From Acidaminococcus timonensis (GTDB lineage: Bacteria; Bacillota; Negativicutes; Acidaminococcales; Acidaminococcaceae), in NCBI RefSeq assembly GCF_900106585.1, contig NZ_FNWH01000006.1:1-64000 (forward strand): a stretch of 64,000 bases of DNA. Reading direction: 5' to 3'. Position numbers and translations under genes: made by a program. Below the pieces are notes generated by a model. The model was not told the DNA's origin. It saw only the letters and a list, made by a program, of their open reading frames with translations, and searched no databases. Of this stretch, positions 56,469-64,000 are shown piece by piece (the stretch's first letter is position 1; every line of letters begins with the position of its first letter).

Positions 56469-57717
56469 AAAAGACTGTCAGTATACCTATGAGGCTATAT
56501 GCCGACAGATGAAGGCCTATGCCCGACAATTCCAGGGCCTGCCCCGTAACACCCTCCTGATTGTGCGGCAGGATCCGGTGGAGCAGCTGATTGCCTTCCT
56601 GGGCGCGGAAACAGCCGGCTGGGTACCGGTACTGGGCCATCCAGATCTGTCTCCTGCTGCAGCGGACCAACTCTGCCGGGTGCGGCAGATCGGCTGGATT
56701 GATGATGGCACCCTGCGGAAGGGGAATCCGGAGGCACCCGTACCGGCGCCGGAGGTGTGCATGGGGGTGCTCAGCTCCGGTTCCACCGGCCTGCCCAAGC
56801 TGATGTTCCGGACTTATGAAAGCTGGGCCGGGTTCATTCCGGCGCAGAACCGGGCCTTCCAGATCGACAGGGATACCCTGGCTTTTGTGGAAGGCAGTAT
56901 GAGTTTCACGGGCAATCTGAGTGTGTGGTCCTCGGTGGTATACGCCGGCGGTACCCTGCTCATTGGCACCACTCTTCACAGCCGGCTCTGGGTGGAGACA
57001 CTGGCCCGGTACCCGGTGACCCTGATCTACCTGGTTCCGGTAAAACTGAAGCTGCTGCTGAGATATCTGCAGCAGCCCTGCCGGACGGTGCGTACGGTGA
57101 TGGCAGGGTCCCAGCTGCTGGAAGCCGGGGCAGCCCGACAGCTGAAATCCTTCTTTCCCCGGAGCCAGTTGTGGCTGTATTACGGGGCCAGCGAACTGGA
57201 TTACATCACCTGGCTCACCTATGAAGAGCTGCTGGCCCATCCGGGCAGCGTAGGGCGCCCCTGTCCGGGGGTTACGGTGGAATGCCGGGACGGGCTTATT
57301 TACATCGACACTCCCTACCATGTGGAGGGGCTGGCCCAGCCCTGCACCCTGGGGGATCGGGGGTACTTCGATGAGGATGGATACCTGATTTTCCAGGGGC
57401 GGTCCGGACAGGTGGTCAACAAAGGCGGGCTTACCCTGAGCTGCTGCCGGGTGGAACAGGCCCTGCTCCAGACGGAAGGAATCGCTGATGCCTGTGTGGT
57501 ACCGGTGAAGGATGAAAAGCGGGGAGAGGATCTGGGCGCCGCCGTGGTACTGGCCAAAGACGCCACATTGCAGCAGATACGCAGGGCCCTGAGGGAGCAG
57601 CTGCTCCCCACGGAAATCCCGGGGTACTGGAAAGTAATCGACGCGTTGCCATTATCGGCCGTGGGGAAGGTGGACCAGCGGAGAGTGGAAGAACTTTTCA
57701 TGGGCCGCAAGCCATGA
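56404..57717 (+). CDS. AMP-dependent acyl-CoA synthetase-like ligase (YhfT/VraA-like)
   Basis: A 437-residue ANL-family enzyme, shorter than the usual 500-550 because the N-terminal part is compact. P-loop SSGSTGLPK (about 130), YYGASE, TLGDRGYFDEDGYLIFQGR and the catalytic C-terminal Lys in SAVGKVDQRR are all present, so it should be active. It would adenylate a carboxylic acid for transfer to CoA or a carrier. RBS GGGGGAGG. Last gene of the bioY cluster. Confidence 0.9.
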   Translation: MDYAQWVEHWAAVQPAKPFFIEKDCQYTYEAICRQMKAYARQFQGLPRNTLLIVRQDPVEQLIAFLGAETAGWVPVLGHPDLSPAAADQLCRVRQIGWIDDGTLRKGNPEAPVPAPEVCMGVLSSGSTGLPKLMFRTYESWAGFIPAQNRAFQIDRDTLAFVEGSMSFTGNLSVWSSVVYAGGTLLIGTTLHSRLWVETLARYPVTLIYLVPVKLKLLLRYLQQPCRTVRTVMAGSQLLEAGAARQLKSFFPRSQLWLYYGASELDYITWLTYEELLAHPGSVGRPCPGVTVECRDGLIYIDTPYHVEGLAQPCTLGDRGYFDEDGYLIFQGRSGQVVNKGGLTLSCCRVEQALLQTEGIADACVVPVKDEKRGEDLGAAVVLAKDATLQQIRRALREQLLPTEIPGYWKVIDALPLSAVGKVDQRRVEELFMGRKP

Positions 57718-57735
57718 GCCACGGGCTGTTTTTTT

Positions 57736-57790
57736 GCCAGCGAAGCTGGCTTCCTTTGGCTGCCGACTGGTGACTATAGACTCGTGACTT
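57736..57790 (-). repeat. Dispersed heptamer-array element, copy 7 (diverged)
   Basis: GCCAGC-GAA-GCTGGC hairpin, TTCCTTTGGC and three diverged heptamers (TGGTGAC, TATAGAC, TCGTGAC). No GTGTGAAA hairpin. It follows the AMP ligase gene; preceding GGGCTGTTTTTTT may aid termination. Confidence 0.75.
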
Positions 57791-57869
57791 CCCAGACTGT
57801 TCATTTGCGGCCCACCCCCTTTTTGCGATATACTATGTAGTAAGTCTACACACGAAAGTAGGGATTTTC

Positions 57870-59339
57870 ATGAAAAGTTCTAAAATCTTAACCCTGGCCG
57901 TCATGGCCTCTCTGTTGTCCACTCCCTATGCGTGGGCAGCCCAGAAGACGGAGGCAGCTGCTGCCAAAGCGGCCCCTGCCCAAACGGAAACGGTACCCCA
58001 TAAAAAAGTGAAACCGGCGAAAGCCGCCAAAGTTGAAACGAAAGCCAAAGCGGTCACATCCACGGCCGCGGAACAATCGGAAAAGGCTGTCACCACCGGC
58101 GCGGAAACTGCCACGGCTGCGGAACCCCTGCCTGCGGACAGCTACAGTGCCGCCAAACTGGTGAGCGGCGGTCCCAAGACAGCCCTGGCCGACAGCTATG
58201 CGTCCCTGAAACCGGATGAAAACGCCCTGTTGGTCAAGGATGGGGCGGAGGTGACCCTGTCCCACGGGGGCATCACCAAAAGCGGTGCTTCCACCGACGT
58301 GCTGGGCAGCAAGTTCCACGGCCTGAATGCGGCCGTGCTGGCAGCTGACGGGGCTCTTGCCATGGACGGATGCACCATCCGTACAGAAGCCGATGGGGCC
58401 AATGCCGTGTTTGCCACCGGCAGCAAGGGGACCATCAAACTCCACGATTCCAACATCCGTACCACCGGTACCAATTCCCGGGGCCTGGATGCCACGGAGG
58501 GCGGCAGCATTACGGCTGACAACATCAACGTGGGGACCACCGGCGTACGGTCTGCGGCCCTGGCCACGGAACCGGAGGGAGCCAGTGTTACCGTCAGCAA
58601 GAGCACCCTCAACACCTCCGGCGAAGGCAGTCCGCTGATTTACTCCAAAGGCAGCATCAAACTGAGCGAGGCAAAGGGCACGGCGGCCGCCAGTGAAATT
58701 GCCGTGGTGGAAGGCAACAATGCCATCCATCTGGAATATGTGGACCTGAGCGGCAACGGGACCCACGGGGTGATGCTGTACCAGAACAAGACCCGGGACA
58801 ACGGCACCGACGGAAAGGCTCTGGGCAGGTTCTCCGTCAAGGGTTCTGCCCTCCGGAGCCTGAAAGAAGGGCCTCTGTTCTATGTGACCAATACGGCGGC
58901 CCGGATCTATTCGGAAATGACCACCATGCAGTATCTGGGCGGTACCCTGATCCGGGTGGAAGGCGGTCAGATCGGAGATGTGGCCAATAACGGCGGCGAT
59001 CTGACCTTTATGGCCAACAATCAGGGCCTGTACGGCAATGTGTCCGTGGACGGGGCCAGCACCATCCTGATGGATCTGCAGAACGGCAGCCACTGGTCCG
59101 GGGCCATCAATACGGATCGGACGGCAAAAAAAGCCGATGTGAACCTGGATGCTTCCTCCAGCTGGTCTGTGACAGCCGACTGCTACCTGGATGCATTTAC
59201 GGACGGAACTCCGTCCATGACCAATGTGAAGGGCAATGGCCATACCATTTATTACAATGCAGCAGCGCCCGCCAACAGCTGGCTGGGTGGCAAGACCTAT
59301 GAGCTGCAGAACGGCGGGTATCTGAAGCCGAATCAATAA
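57870..59339 (+). CDS. Exported beta-helix protein
   Basis: 489 residues. Signal peptide LTLAVMASLLSTPYAWA, then a low-complexity Ala/Lys/Thr linker (25-95) and a repetitive beta-rich region (110-480) with turns such as GSKGTIKLHDSNIRTTGTNSRG and NNGGDLTFMANNQG. This resembles the right-handed parallel beta-helices of autotransporter passengers, but no barrel, LPXTG or SLH domain follows. It may be periplasmic or released. Function unknown; adhesin-like or polysaccharide-binding roles are guesses. Confidence 0.85.
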   Translation: MKSSKILTLAVMASLLSTPYAWAAQKTEAAAAKAAPAQTETVPHKKVKPAKAAKVETKAKAVTSTAAEQSEKAVTTGAETATAAEPLPADSYSAAKLVSGGPKTALADSYASLKPDENALLVKDGAEVTLSHGGITKSGASTDVLGSKFHGLNAAVLAADGALAMDGCTIRTEADGANAVFATGSKGTIKLHDSNIRTTGTNSRGLDATEGGSITADNINVGTTGVRSAALATEPEGASVTVSKSTLNTSGEGSPLIYSKGSIKLSEAKGTAAASEIAVVEGNNAIHLEYVDLSGNGTHGVMLYQNKTRDNGTDGKALGRFSVKGSALRSLKEGPLFYVTNTAARIYSEMTTMQYLGGTLIRVEGGQIGDVANNGGDLTFMANNQGLYGNVSVDGASTILMDLQNGSHWSGAINTDRTAKKADVNLDASSSWSVTADCYLDAFTDGTPSMTNVKGNGHTIYYNAAAPANSWLGGKTYELQNGGYLKPNQ

Positions 59340-59377
59340 TTCAATAAGAAGTCAGAGCGGCCACGCTGTGGCCTTTG

Positions 59378-59450
59378 AGATGTCAGATGTCAGCGAGTTG
59401 ACAGAAAGTCAGACGGTCGGTTTTCTGGAACAAGCTGGCTTCTGACATCT
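59378..59450. repeat. Second dispersed inverted-repeat element, copy B
   Basis: AGATGTCAGATGTCAGC on the left and GCTGGCTTCTGACATCT on the right are complementary at 15 of 17 positions and match the arms at 34080-34157. Further GTCAGA half-units lie at 59350 and 59470. It separates the beta-helix gene from the SYLF gene. Confidence 0.65.
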
Positions 59451-59499
59451 TTAAGCCTGTCAGGACGGTCTGACATCTTACCAGGATGAGGTGATCTCT

Positions 59500-60144
59500 A
59501 TGAAAAAAGCAAAAACGATGGCAGCGACGCTGCTGGCGACACTCACCTTGAGCGTTGCGTCTTTGGGGGCGGTACCGGCGGTGGTGCAGGCGGCTTCCGG
59601 GACGCAGCCGGCAGCGGCGGCCACGGTGACCAAAGAGGACAGGGAACGGGCGGAACTGCGGACCAAGACCTACCGGGCCCTGCTGGATCTGTACAAACGG
59701 AATCCCAAATCCCGTAAGGCCATCCAGAATGCGTTTGGGTATGCAGTGTTCGTGGATACCAGCTACAGCGCCGGCATCCTGGGCGGGGGCCACGGAAGGG
59801 GCCGGGCCATCAACCAGCACAGCGGCCGGGAAGTGTTCATGAAGATGGGAGAAATGAAACTGGGCCTGGGACTGGGCGTACGCCAGTCCAACATCATCTT
59901 CGTATTCGGGAACGAAGATGCCTTCAATTCTTTCATCACCAGGGGCTGGACCTTCGGCGGTCAGGCCGTGGCTGCGGCGGAAGACGGGGTCCATGGGGAT
60001 TCCCTGGAGGGATCTTTCCAGGTGGCACCGGGCATGTGGATGTACCAGGTGACCACCAAAGGCCTGGCGGCAGAATTGTCCGTGAAAGGTACCCGGTTCT
60101 ACGTGGATAAGGACCTGAACGTGAACACGGTGGTCAACCGGTGA
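59500..60144 (+). CDS. Exported SYLF/YSC84-domain protein
   Basis: 214 residues. Signal peptide ATLLATLTLSVASLGAVPAVVQA, then a SYLF domain: FGYAVFVDTSYSAGILGGGHGRG, GEMKLGLGLGVRQSNIIFVFGNEDAFNSF, and SFQVAPGMWMYQVTTKGLAAELSVKGTRFY. SYLF domains bind phospholipids, so the mature protein may work at the envelope. The stop shares a base with the trmO start. Confidence 0.87.
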   Translation: MKKAKTMAATLLATLTLSVASLGAVPAVVQAASGTQPAAAATVTKEDRERAELRTKTYRALLDLYKRNPKSRKAIQNAFGYAVFVDTSYSAGILGGGHGRGRAINQHSGREVFMKMGEMKLGLGLGVRQSNIIFVFGNEDAFNSFITRGWTFGGQAVAAAEDGVHGDSLEGSFQVAPGMWMYQVTTKGLAAELSVKGTRFYVDKDLNVNTVVNR

Positions 60145-60845
60145 TGGACAATCCCAATCAGTCAGAAAACGGGCAGCTGATCCTGGAACCGGTGGCCTGG
60201 TACCGGGGCGACCTGCCGGACAAGTTCGGTCTGCCCCGGCAGAGCGGTCTGGTTCCCCAGTTGCAGGGCCATGTGGAAATGGCAGCAGGCTTCCGCCGTC
60301 CGGAAATGCTGCGGGGGCTGGAAGGCTTTTCCCATGTGTGGCTGGTCTGGGGCTTTTCCCGGAACCACACCTGGTCCCCTACGGTACGACCGCCCCGGCT
60401 GGGAGGAAATACCCGGCTGGGGGTGTTTGCCACCCGGTCGCCTTTTCGGCCCAACCCTCTGGGCCTGTCCCTGGTGGAGCTGGACCATATTGAATGGGAG
60501 GGACCCCAGGGACCCACCCTGTGGGTGAAGGGGGCGGATCTGATGGATGGGACCCCCATCTATGACATCAAACCCTATGTGCCCTATGCAGATGCCCGGC
60601 CGGAGGCCCGGAGCGGTTTTGCCCAGGGAGCGGACCGGACCCTGGAGGTGCAGATGCCTGCCGGGGAAGGGGAGAAACTGCCGGAGGAGAAAAGGGAGGC
60701 GCTGATCGGCATTTTGAGCCAGGATCCCCGTCCCCATTACCAGAAGGATCCCAAACGGGTCTACGGCCTGACCTTTGACCACTGGAACGTGAAATTCCAG
60801 GTGGAAGATGATACTGTCTACGTGGTCGCTATCGAGCTTTTATAA
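60144..60845 (+). CDS. trmO: tRNA t6A37 methyltransferase TrmO family
   Basis: A 233-residue protein of the TsaA/YaeB family that uses S-adenosylmethionine to methylate t6A37 in tRNA-Thr. LPRQSGLVPQLQGHVEM, GFSHVWLVWGFSRN, GVFATRSPFRPNPLGLSLVEL and the C-terminal QDPRPHYQKDPKRVYGLTFD are family blocks. The start is ATG 60144 overlapping the SYLF stop. Confidence 0.92.
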   Translation: MDNPNQSENGQLILEPVAWYRGDLPDKFGLPRQSGLVPQLQGHVEMAAGFRRPEMLRGLEGFSHVWLVWGFSRNHTWSPTVRPPRLGGNTRLGVFATRSPFRPNPLGLSLVELDHIEWEGPQGPTLWVKGADLMDGTPIYDIKPYVPYADARPEARSGFAQGADRTLEVQMPAGEGEKLPEEKREALIGILSQDPRPHYQKDPKRVYGLTFDHWNVKFQVEDDTVYVVAIELL

Positions 60846-60873
60846 AGGGGATGCTTTGCGGCATCCCCTTTTT
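60844..60873 (+). terminator. trmO terminator
   Basis: AAAGGGGATGC pairs with GCATCCCCTTT around a 6-base loop, followed by T's. Confidence 0.9.
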
Positions 60874-60932
60874 CGTAATTTATGCTATAATGAAAACATT
60901 ATGGATTCTATAAGAAAAGAGAGGGCTGATCC

Positions 60933-62060
60933 ATGGATCAAACGGATGTTGTCATTGTCGGGGCTGGCGTGGTGGGGCTGGCCGTAGCCGTGGAAATGAG
61001 CCGCCGCTACCCGGATCGGGAAATCCTGCTGGTGGAGAAATATGGCCGGTTCGGCCAGGAAACTTCCAGCCGGAACAGCGAAGTCATCCACGGGGGCATG
61101 TACTATCCCACCGGTTCCCTGAAGGCGAAAATGTGTGTGGAGGGCAATCGGATGCTGTACCAGTTCTGTGCAGCCCACCGGGTGCCCCACAAGAAGCTGG
61201 GAAAGATCATCATTACCCGCAACAGCGATGAGGAAGCAGCGGTGAGGAAAATCTATGAACAGGGCCAGGCCAACGGGGTGCCGGGCCTGCGCTGGCTGGA
61301 TGGAGCAGAAGTCCATCAGCTGGAACCGGCCATCGAAGCCACCGGCGGCCTGTTTTCGGAAACCACCGGCATCATCGATTCCCACCAGCTCATGGCCCGG
61401 CTGGAAGGTATGGCGGAAGCCCAGGGGGTGCTGCAGTGCTATGCCCATGAAGTCCTGCAGGTGAAGAAAAGCGCCCATGGGTATGCGGTCCATTACCGGA
61501 ACCCGGAAGGGGAGGGCGATCTGGAGACGAAGGTGCTGTTCAACTGTGCCGGTCTGTACAGCGATGCCATCCCGGAACAGCTGGGCATCGACATCGATGC
61601 CGCCGGCTACCGGATCTATCCCTGCAAGGGGGAATACTTCTCCCTGGCGCCGGGCAAGGCCCGGCTGATCCAGCATCTGGTCTATCCGCCGCCGGCACAG
61701 AATTTGAAGGGCCTGGGGATCCACATGACCAAGAGCCTGGATGGTATGGGCAAGATGGGTCCCAGTGCGGAATATGTGGACAGCAGGACCGACTACAATG
61801 TGGACCCGTCCCATCTGGAACAGTTCTACCAGGCGGCCCACAGCTATCTGCCCTTTGTAGAACGGGAAGACCTGAATCCAGATATGGCCGGGATCCGGCC
61901 CAAGACCATGAAACCCGGGGGAAAGTGGACGGATTTTGTCATCACCAATGAAGCCCGGCGGGGCCTGCCCAACCTGATCGATCTGGTGGGCATCGAATCC
62001 CCGGGGCTCACAGCCAGCCTGGCCATTGCATCGTATGCAGTGGATCAGGTGAAGGACTGA
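60933..62060 (+). CDS. lhgO: FAD-dependent oxidoreductase, LhgO (L-2-hydroxyglutarate oxidase) type
   Basis: 375 residues of the DAO fold. FAD-binding VVIVGAGVVGLAVAVEM at the start and SSRNSEVIHGGMYYPTGSLKA, which marks the LhgO/YgaF group. KGLGIHMTKSLDGMGKMGPSAEYV and GIESPGLTASLAIA support this. It would oxidise L-2-hydroxyglutarate to 2-oxoglutarate at the membrane or another hydroxy acid. Glutamate-fermenting relatives use the D-isomer, so a repair role is plausible. RBS AAGAGAGG. Confidence 0.85.
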   Translation: MDQTDVVIVGAGVVGLAVAVEMSRRYPDREILLVEKYGRFGQETSSRNSEVIHGGMYYPTGSLKAKMCVEGNRMLYQFCAAHRVPHKKLGKIIITRNSDEEAAVRKIYEQGQANGVPGLRWLDGAEVHQLEPAIEATGGLFSETTGIIDSHQLMARLEGMAEAQGVLQCYAHEVLQVKKSAHGYAVHYRNPEGEGDLETKVLFNCAGLYSDAIPEQLGIDIDAAGYRIYPCKGEYFSLAPGKARLIQHLVYPPPAQNLKGLGIHMTKSLDGMGKMGPSAEYVDSRTDYNVDPSHLEQFYQAAHSYLPFVEREDLNPDMAGIRPKTMKPGGKWTDFVITNEARRGLPNLIDLVGIESPGLTASLAIASYAVDQVKD

Positions 62061-62067
62061 AAGCGGG

Positions 62068-62103
62068 AAGAGGGAGCGGTCGCATATGCGGCAGCTCCCT
62101 CTT
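62068..62103 (+). terminator. Terminator after lhgO
   Basis: AAGAGGGAGC pairs with GCTCCCTCTT; the loop itself folds as CGCA-TA-TGCG. Confidence 0.88.
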
Positions 62104-62153
62104 TGTGTTATACTATACCCGTAATCCTGCAGTGAAAAAGGAGCGTGTGACCC

Positions 62154-62774
62154 ATGTTGAAAAAAACAATGCTGGCGGCTCTGGCCTTTTGCCTGAGCCT
62201 TTCCGTACCGGCTTTTGCCAAAGTAGAAAGCGAACAGGCCCGGATCGCCGATCTGGAAATGACCTGGCCCGTGGTGGAAACCAAAAACAAAAAGGCAGAC
62301 GGCCTGATCAATAAAGACATCAAATCCTTCATGGATGACTTCCGTGCCGGTTTTGTGGATCGGAAATTCACCTCCGGACGCACCTGGTATGAAACCAAAT
62401 ATGAGGACAACCAGCTGGTCTCTCTGGTCCTCAGTGACCTGCGTTCGGAAGGCAATGAAAATAAAGTCAGGACCCGGGGTGTGGTCTATGAACTGGATAC
62501 CGGTTCCCGGCTGCCCCTGTCTGCCTTTGTGCGGGTGACGGTGGCCGACCTGAACGGCTATCTGGCCAGCCAGTGCTACAACAGCAGTGATGTGAAGATC
62601 CATCCGGATAAGCAGGTCACCCGGGTGCCGGAAGACTTTTTCCTGAATCCGGACGGCAGCATCTCCATCCTGTTCCAGACCAGCGAAGTGGGCGGCCTGC
62701 TGGATGGCCCGGTGTACATCCGCCTGAGCCAGTCGGATCTTCGGGAACTGAATGCCCGGAACCCCAGAGCCTGA
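62154..62774 (+). CDS. Exported DUF3298-like protein
   Basis: 206 residues. Signal peptide MLAALAFCLSLSVPAFA, an N-terminal part like DUF4163 (INKDIKSFMDDFRAGF) and a C-terminal part like DUF3298 (LPLSAFVRVTVADLNGYLA, FFLNPDGSISILFQTSEV). The pair occurs in PdaC- and RsiV-type surface proteins. No catalytic domain or anchor follows. The lipase gene starts 1 bp after its stop, so they are co-transcribed. Confidence 0.82.
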   Translation: MLKKTMLAALAFCLSLSVPAFAKVESEQARIADLEMTWPVVETKNKKADGLINKDIKSFMDDFRAGFVDRKFTSGRTWYETKYEDNQLVSLVLSDLRSEGNENKVRTRGVVYELDTGSRLPLSAFVRVTVADLNGYLASQCYNSSDVKIHPDKQVTRVPEDFFLNPDGSISILFQTSEVGGLLDGPVYIRLSQSDLRELNARNPRA

Positions 62775-62775
62775 G

Positions 62776-64000
62776 ATGGGTTTGGGCAAGGCTCTCCCAA
62801 AGGGGTACAGGTTCCGGCAGGGCCTGCTCCTGGTCTTACTGGCAGTGCCCCGTTTGTGTCTGGGGGCCGGAGCGGACCAGCCTGTGAAACGGGCTTCCAT
62901 GACGGCTATGGCTGCCGCGGTCTGTGCCGGCAGCTACAGTCCGGACAGCAGCCTGGAAAGCCGGTATCTGGCCGATTACGGCTGGAAGATAACTCCCTAT
63001 ACGGTGAAGGACGGGGATACAGAAGTCCATTTTACCCTGGCCCGCAGTGACCGGCCTCTCCATGGGAAGAACTGGACGGTGCTGGCCCTGCGGGGCAGTG
63101 CCTCCAAAAAGGACTGGCAGCTGAACCTGAAGACCCGGAAGGTCACTTTCCCCGGGGGAAAGCCCCTGGCGGACAACAAAGAGACCTCAGGACCGGCGGT
63201 CCACCAGGGATTTCTCCGGTATGCCCGGGCGGTCCTTTCCCAGCCAGTGGATGTAGACGGGGACGGAAGACCGGAGGACCTGGTGGCCTTTTATCAAAGC
63301 CATCCCAAAGAAAAACTGCTGCTCACCGGCCACAGCCTGGGCGGGGCCGGTGCAACCCTGCTGGGCAGCGAACTGGTGGAGCGGGGAGTAGATCCATCCC
63401 AGCTGCCTGTGATCACCTTCGGGGCTCCGGCTGTGGGAAACGGAGCCTTTGCCCGGCAGGTGGGCAGCCGGCTGCAGCTGGAACGGGTGGTCACTTCCCT
63501 GGATCCGGTACCCGGCGCGCTCCAGACCTTCTACAAAGGGTACGAACAGTTCGGCCGGCAAAAGGAATACGCGCTTTCCGGAACCTACACCGATTACCAG
63601 CACCCCATCTCCTATTATCTGGATCTGGCGGTGAAGGATTATTATGCAGAACGGGAACAGGCAGAGAAAAACGGGATCTGGCAGCCGGTGCCCTTGGAAA
63701 AACGGGAAGGCAAGGGTCCGCTGGTGGCCCTGGTGCTGATCAGTCAGGACCATGGGGCCGATACCCGGTATTCCCCGGACCTGGGGAAATTCCTGCTGGA
63801 TGAATACCGCAGCCTGCTGCCCCGGTATGTGGTATTGGACTACCAGCATCGGGCGGAGGGCAATGCACCCTGGCCTCAGGAGGAGCTAAGGCAGAAGGCC
63901 CGGCAGGCCGGCGCCGACCTGCTGGTGGTGACGCAGATCGACCGGCAACGGGTGGGGCAGACGGACAAATGGTCCATTCAGCTGGCCCAGGATATAGTGG
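62776..64000 (+). CDS. Exported class 3 lipase with extra C-terminal domain (partial)
   Basis: ATG 62776 follows the previous stop by one base and the frame stays open for 408 codons to the window edge. Signal peptide GLLLVLLAVPRLCLGAGA, then a class 3 lipase fold. TGHSLGGAGATLL gives nucleophile Ser187, SLDPVPG gives Asp243 and YQHPISYY gives His276, the expected order. After residue 310 a second region (LVALVLISQDHGADTRY, AGADLLVVTQI) follows, similar in layout to the exported protein at 45759. It should hydrolyse acyl esters outside the cytoplasm. Confidence 0.88.
   Translation, partial: MGLGKALPKGYRFRQGLLLVLLAVPRLCLGAGADQPVKRASMTAMAAAVCAGSYSPDSSLESRYLADYGWKITPYTVKDGDTEVHFTLARSDRPLHGKNWTVLALRGSASKKDWQLNLKTRKVTFPGGKPLADNKETSGPAVHQGFLRYARAVLSQPVDVDGDGRPEDLVAFYQSHPKEKLLLTGHSLGGAGATLLGSELVERGVDPSQLPVITFGAPAVGNGAFARQVGSRLQLERVVTSLDPVPGALQTFYKGYEQFGRQKEYALSGTYTDYQHPISYYLDLAVKDYYAEREQAEKNGIWQPVPLEKREGKGPLVALVLISQDHGADTRYSPDLGKFLLDEYRSLLPRYVVLDYQHRAEGNAPWPQEELRQKARQAGADLLVVTQIDRQRVGQTDKWSIQLAQDIV

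Noticed and set aside
1-64000. Search for tRNA, rRNA, tmRNA, prophage or transposase genes
   Set aside because: No conserved CCA-ended cloverleaf, rRNA block, integrase or transposase motif was seen. A covariance scan would be needed to exclude small RNAs.

Overview
The window looks like a chromosomal stretch of a diderm Firmicute (class Negativicutes). I would guess an Acidaminococcus-like member of the Acidaminococcaceae, but that genus call is inference. Three things point there. The informational genes are Firmicutes-type: RNase Y, an L27 with a leader peptide next to the Prp protease, an rpoC that starts MLDVNKF with TTG, a Gram-positive LexA box at recA, and an ecfA1-ecfA2-ecfT-truA operon. 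The cell nevertheless has outer-membrane equipment, namely a TonB-dependent receptor ending in Phe and several exported envelope proteins. Meso-diaminopimelate is made by the DapL/DapF route. Coding G+C is high, transcription units are compact and ATGA start/stop overlaps are common. I saw no rRNA, tRNA, prophage, insertion sequence or CRISPR array.

Layout. 0.3-4.45 kb: an arsenic-resistance operon on the minus strand (arsR-arsD-arsA-arsC-acr3) with two matching operator-like sites. 4.5-7.8 kb: a LysR regulator, gene remnants (HD hydrolase, HxlR regulator, an orphan signal peptide) and an exported phosphoesterase. 7.9-10.6 kb: dapF, dapL and a small exported protein. 10.65-14.4 kb: potABCD polyamine uptake, minus strand. 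14.5-16.0 kb: rplU-prp-rpmA and one unknown gene. 16.0-24.2 kb: rpoB-rpoC alone, behind a leader with an intrinsic terminator. 25.1-28.5 kb: two tandem AbgT-family transporters. 28.7-31.9 kb: ECF transporter core and truA. 32.1-34.0 kb: TonB-dependent receptor. 34.2-37.9 kb: FMN riboswitch and ribD-ribE-ribBA-ribH. 37.9-42.2 kb: hslO, recA-recX (LexA box), rny. 42.3-47.3 kb: an ECF S component, an HD hydrolase, udp-deoB nucleoside salvage, an exported protein and a ZIP transporter. 47.4-49.6 kb: hcp (hybrid-cluster protein), a 53-residue Cys-rich protein and a DUF488 protein. 49.7-53.8 kb: hydrolase plus dicarboxylate-type symporter, an MBL-fold hydrolase and a LysR regulator. 54.1-57.7 kb: a hotdog-like ORF, bioY, thiolase and AMP ligase, with a BirA-type operator. 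57.9-64 kb: beta-helix exported protein, YSC84/SYLF protein, trmO, LhgO-type oxidase, a DUF3298-like exported protein and a class 3 lipase that runs off the window.

The most unusual signal is not a gene. It is a dispersed intergenic element found at nine places, always after gene 3' ends. Its signature is a short array of a 7-bp unit (GTCACTA / TAGTGAC), usually flanked by a GCCAGC..GCTGGC hairpin and often by a GTGTGAAAA..TTTTCACAC hairpin. A second, unrelated inverted-repeat element (AGATGTCAGAAGTCAGC type) occurs twice. Other points worth checking are the BirA-type box inside the hotdog ORF, the Cys-rich ArsD tail, the rpoB leader terminator, the RNase Y start codon, a dyad at about -41.5 in the hcp promoter, and a class 3 lipase whose C-terminal part resembles a separate exported protein of the same window.
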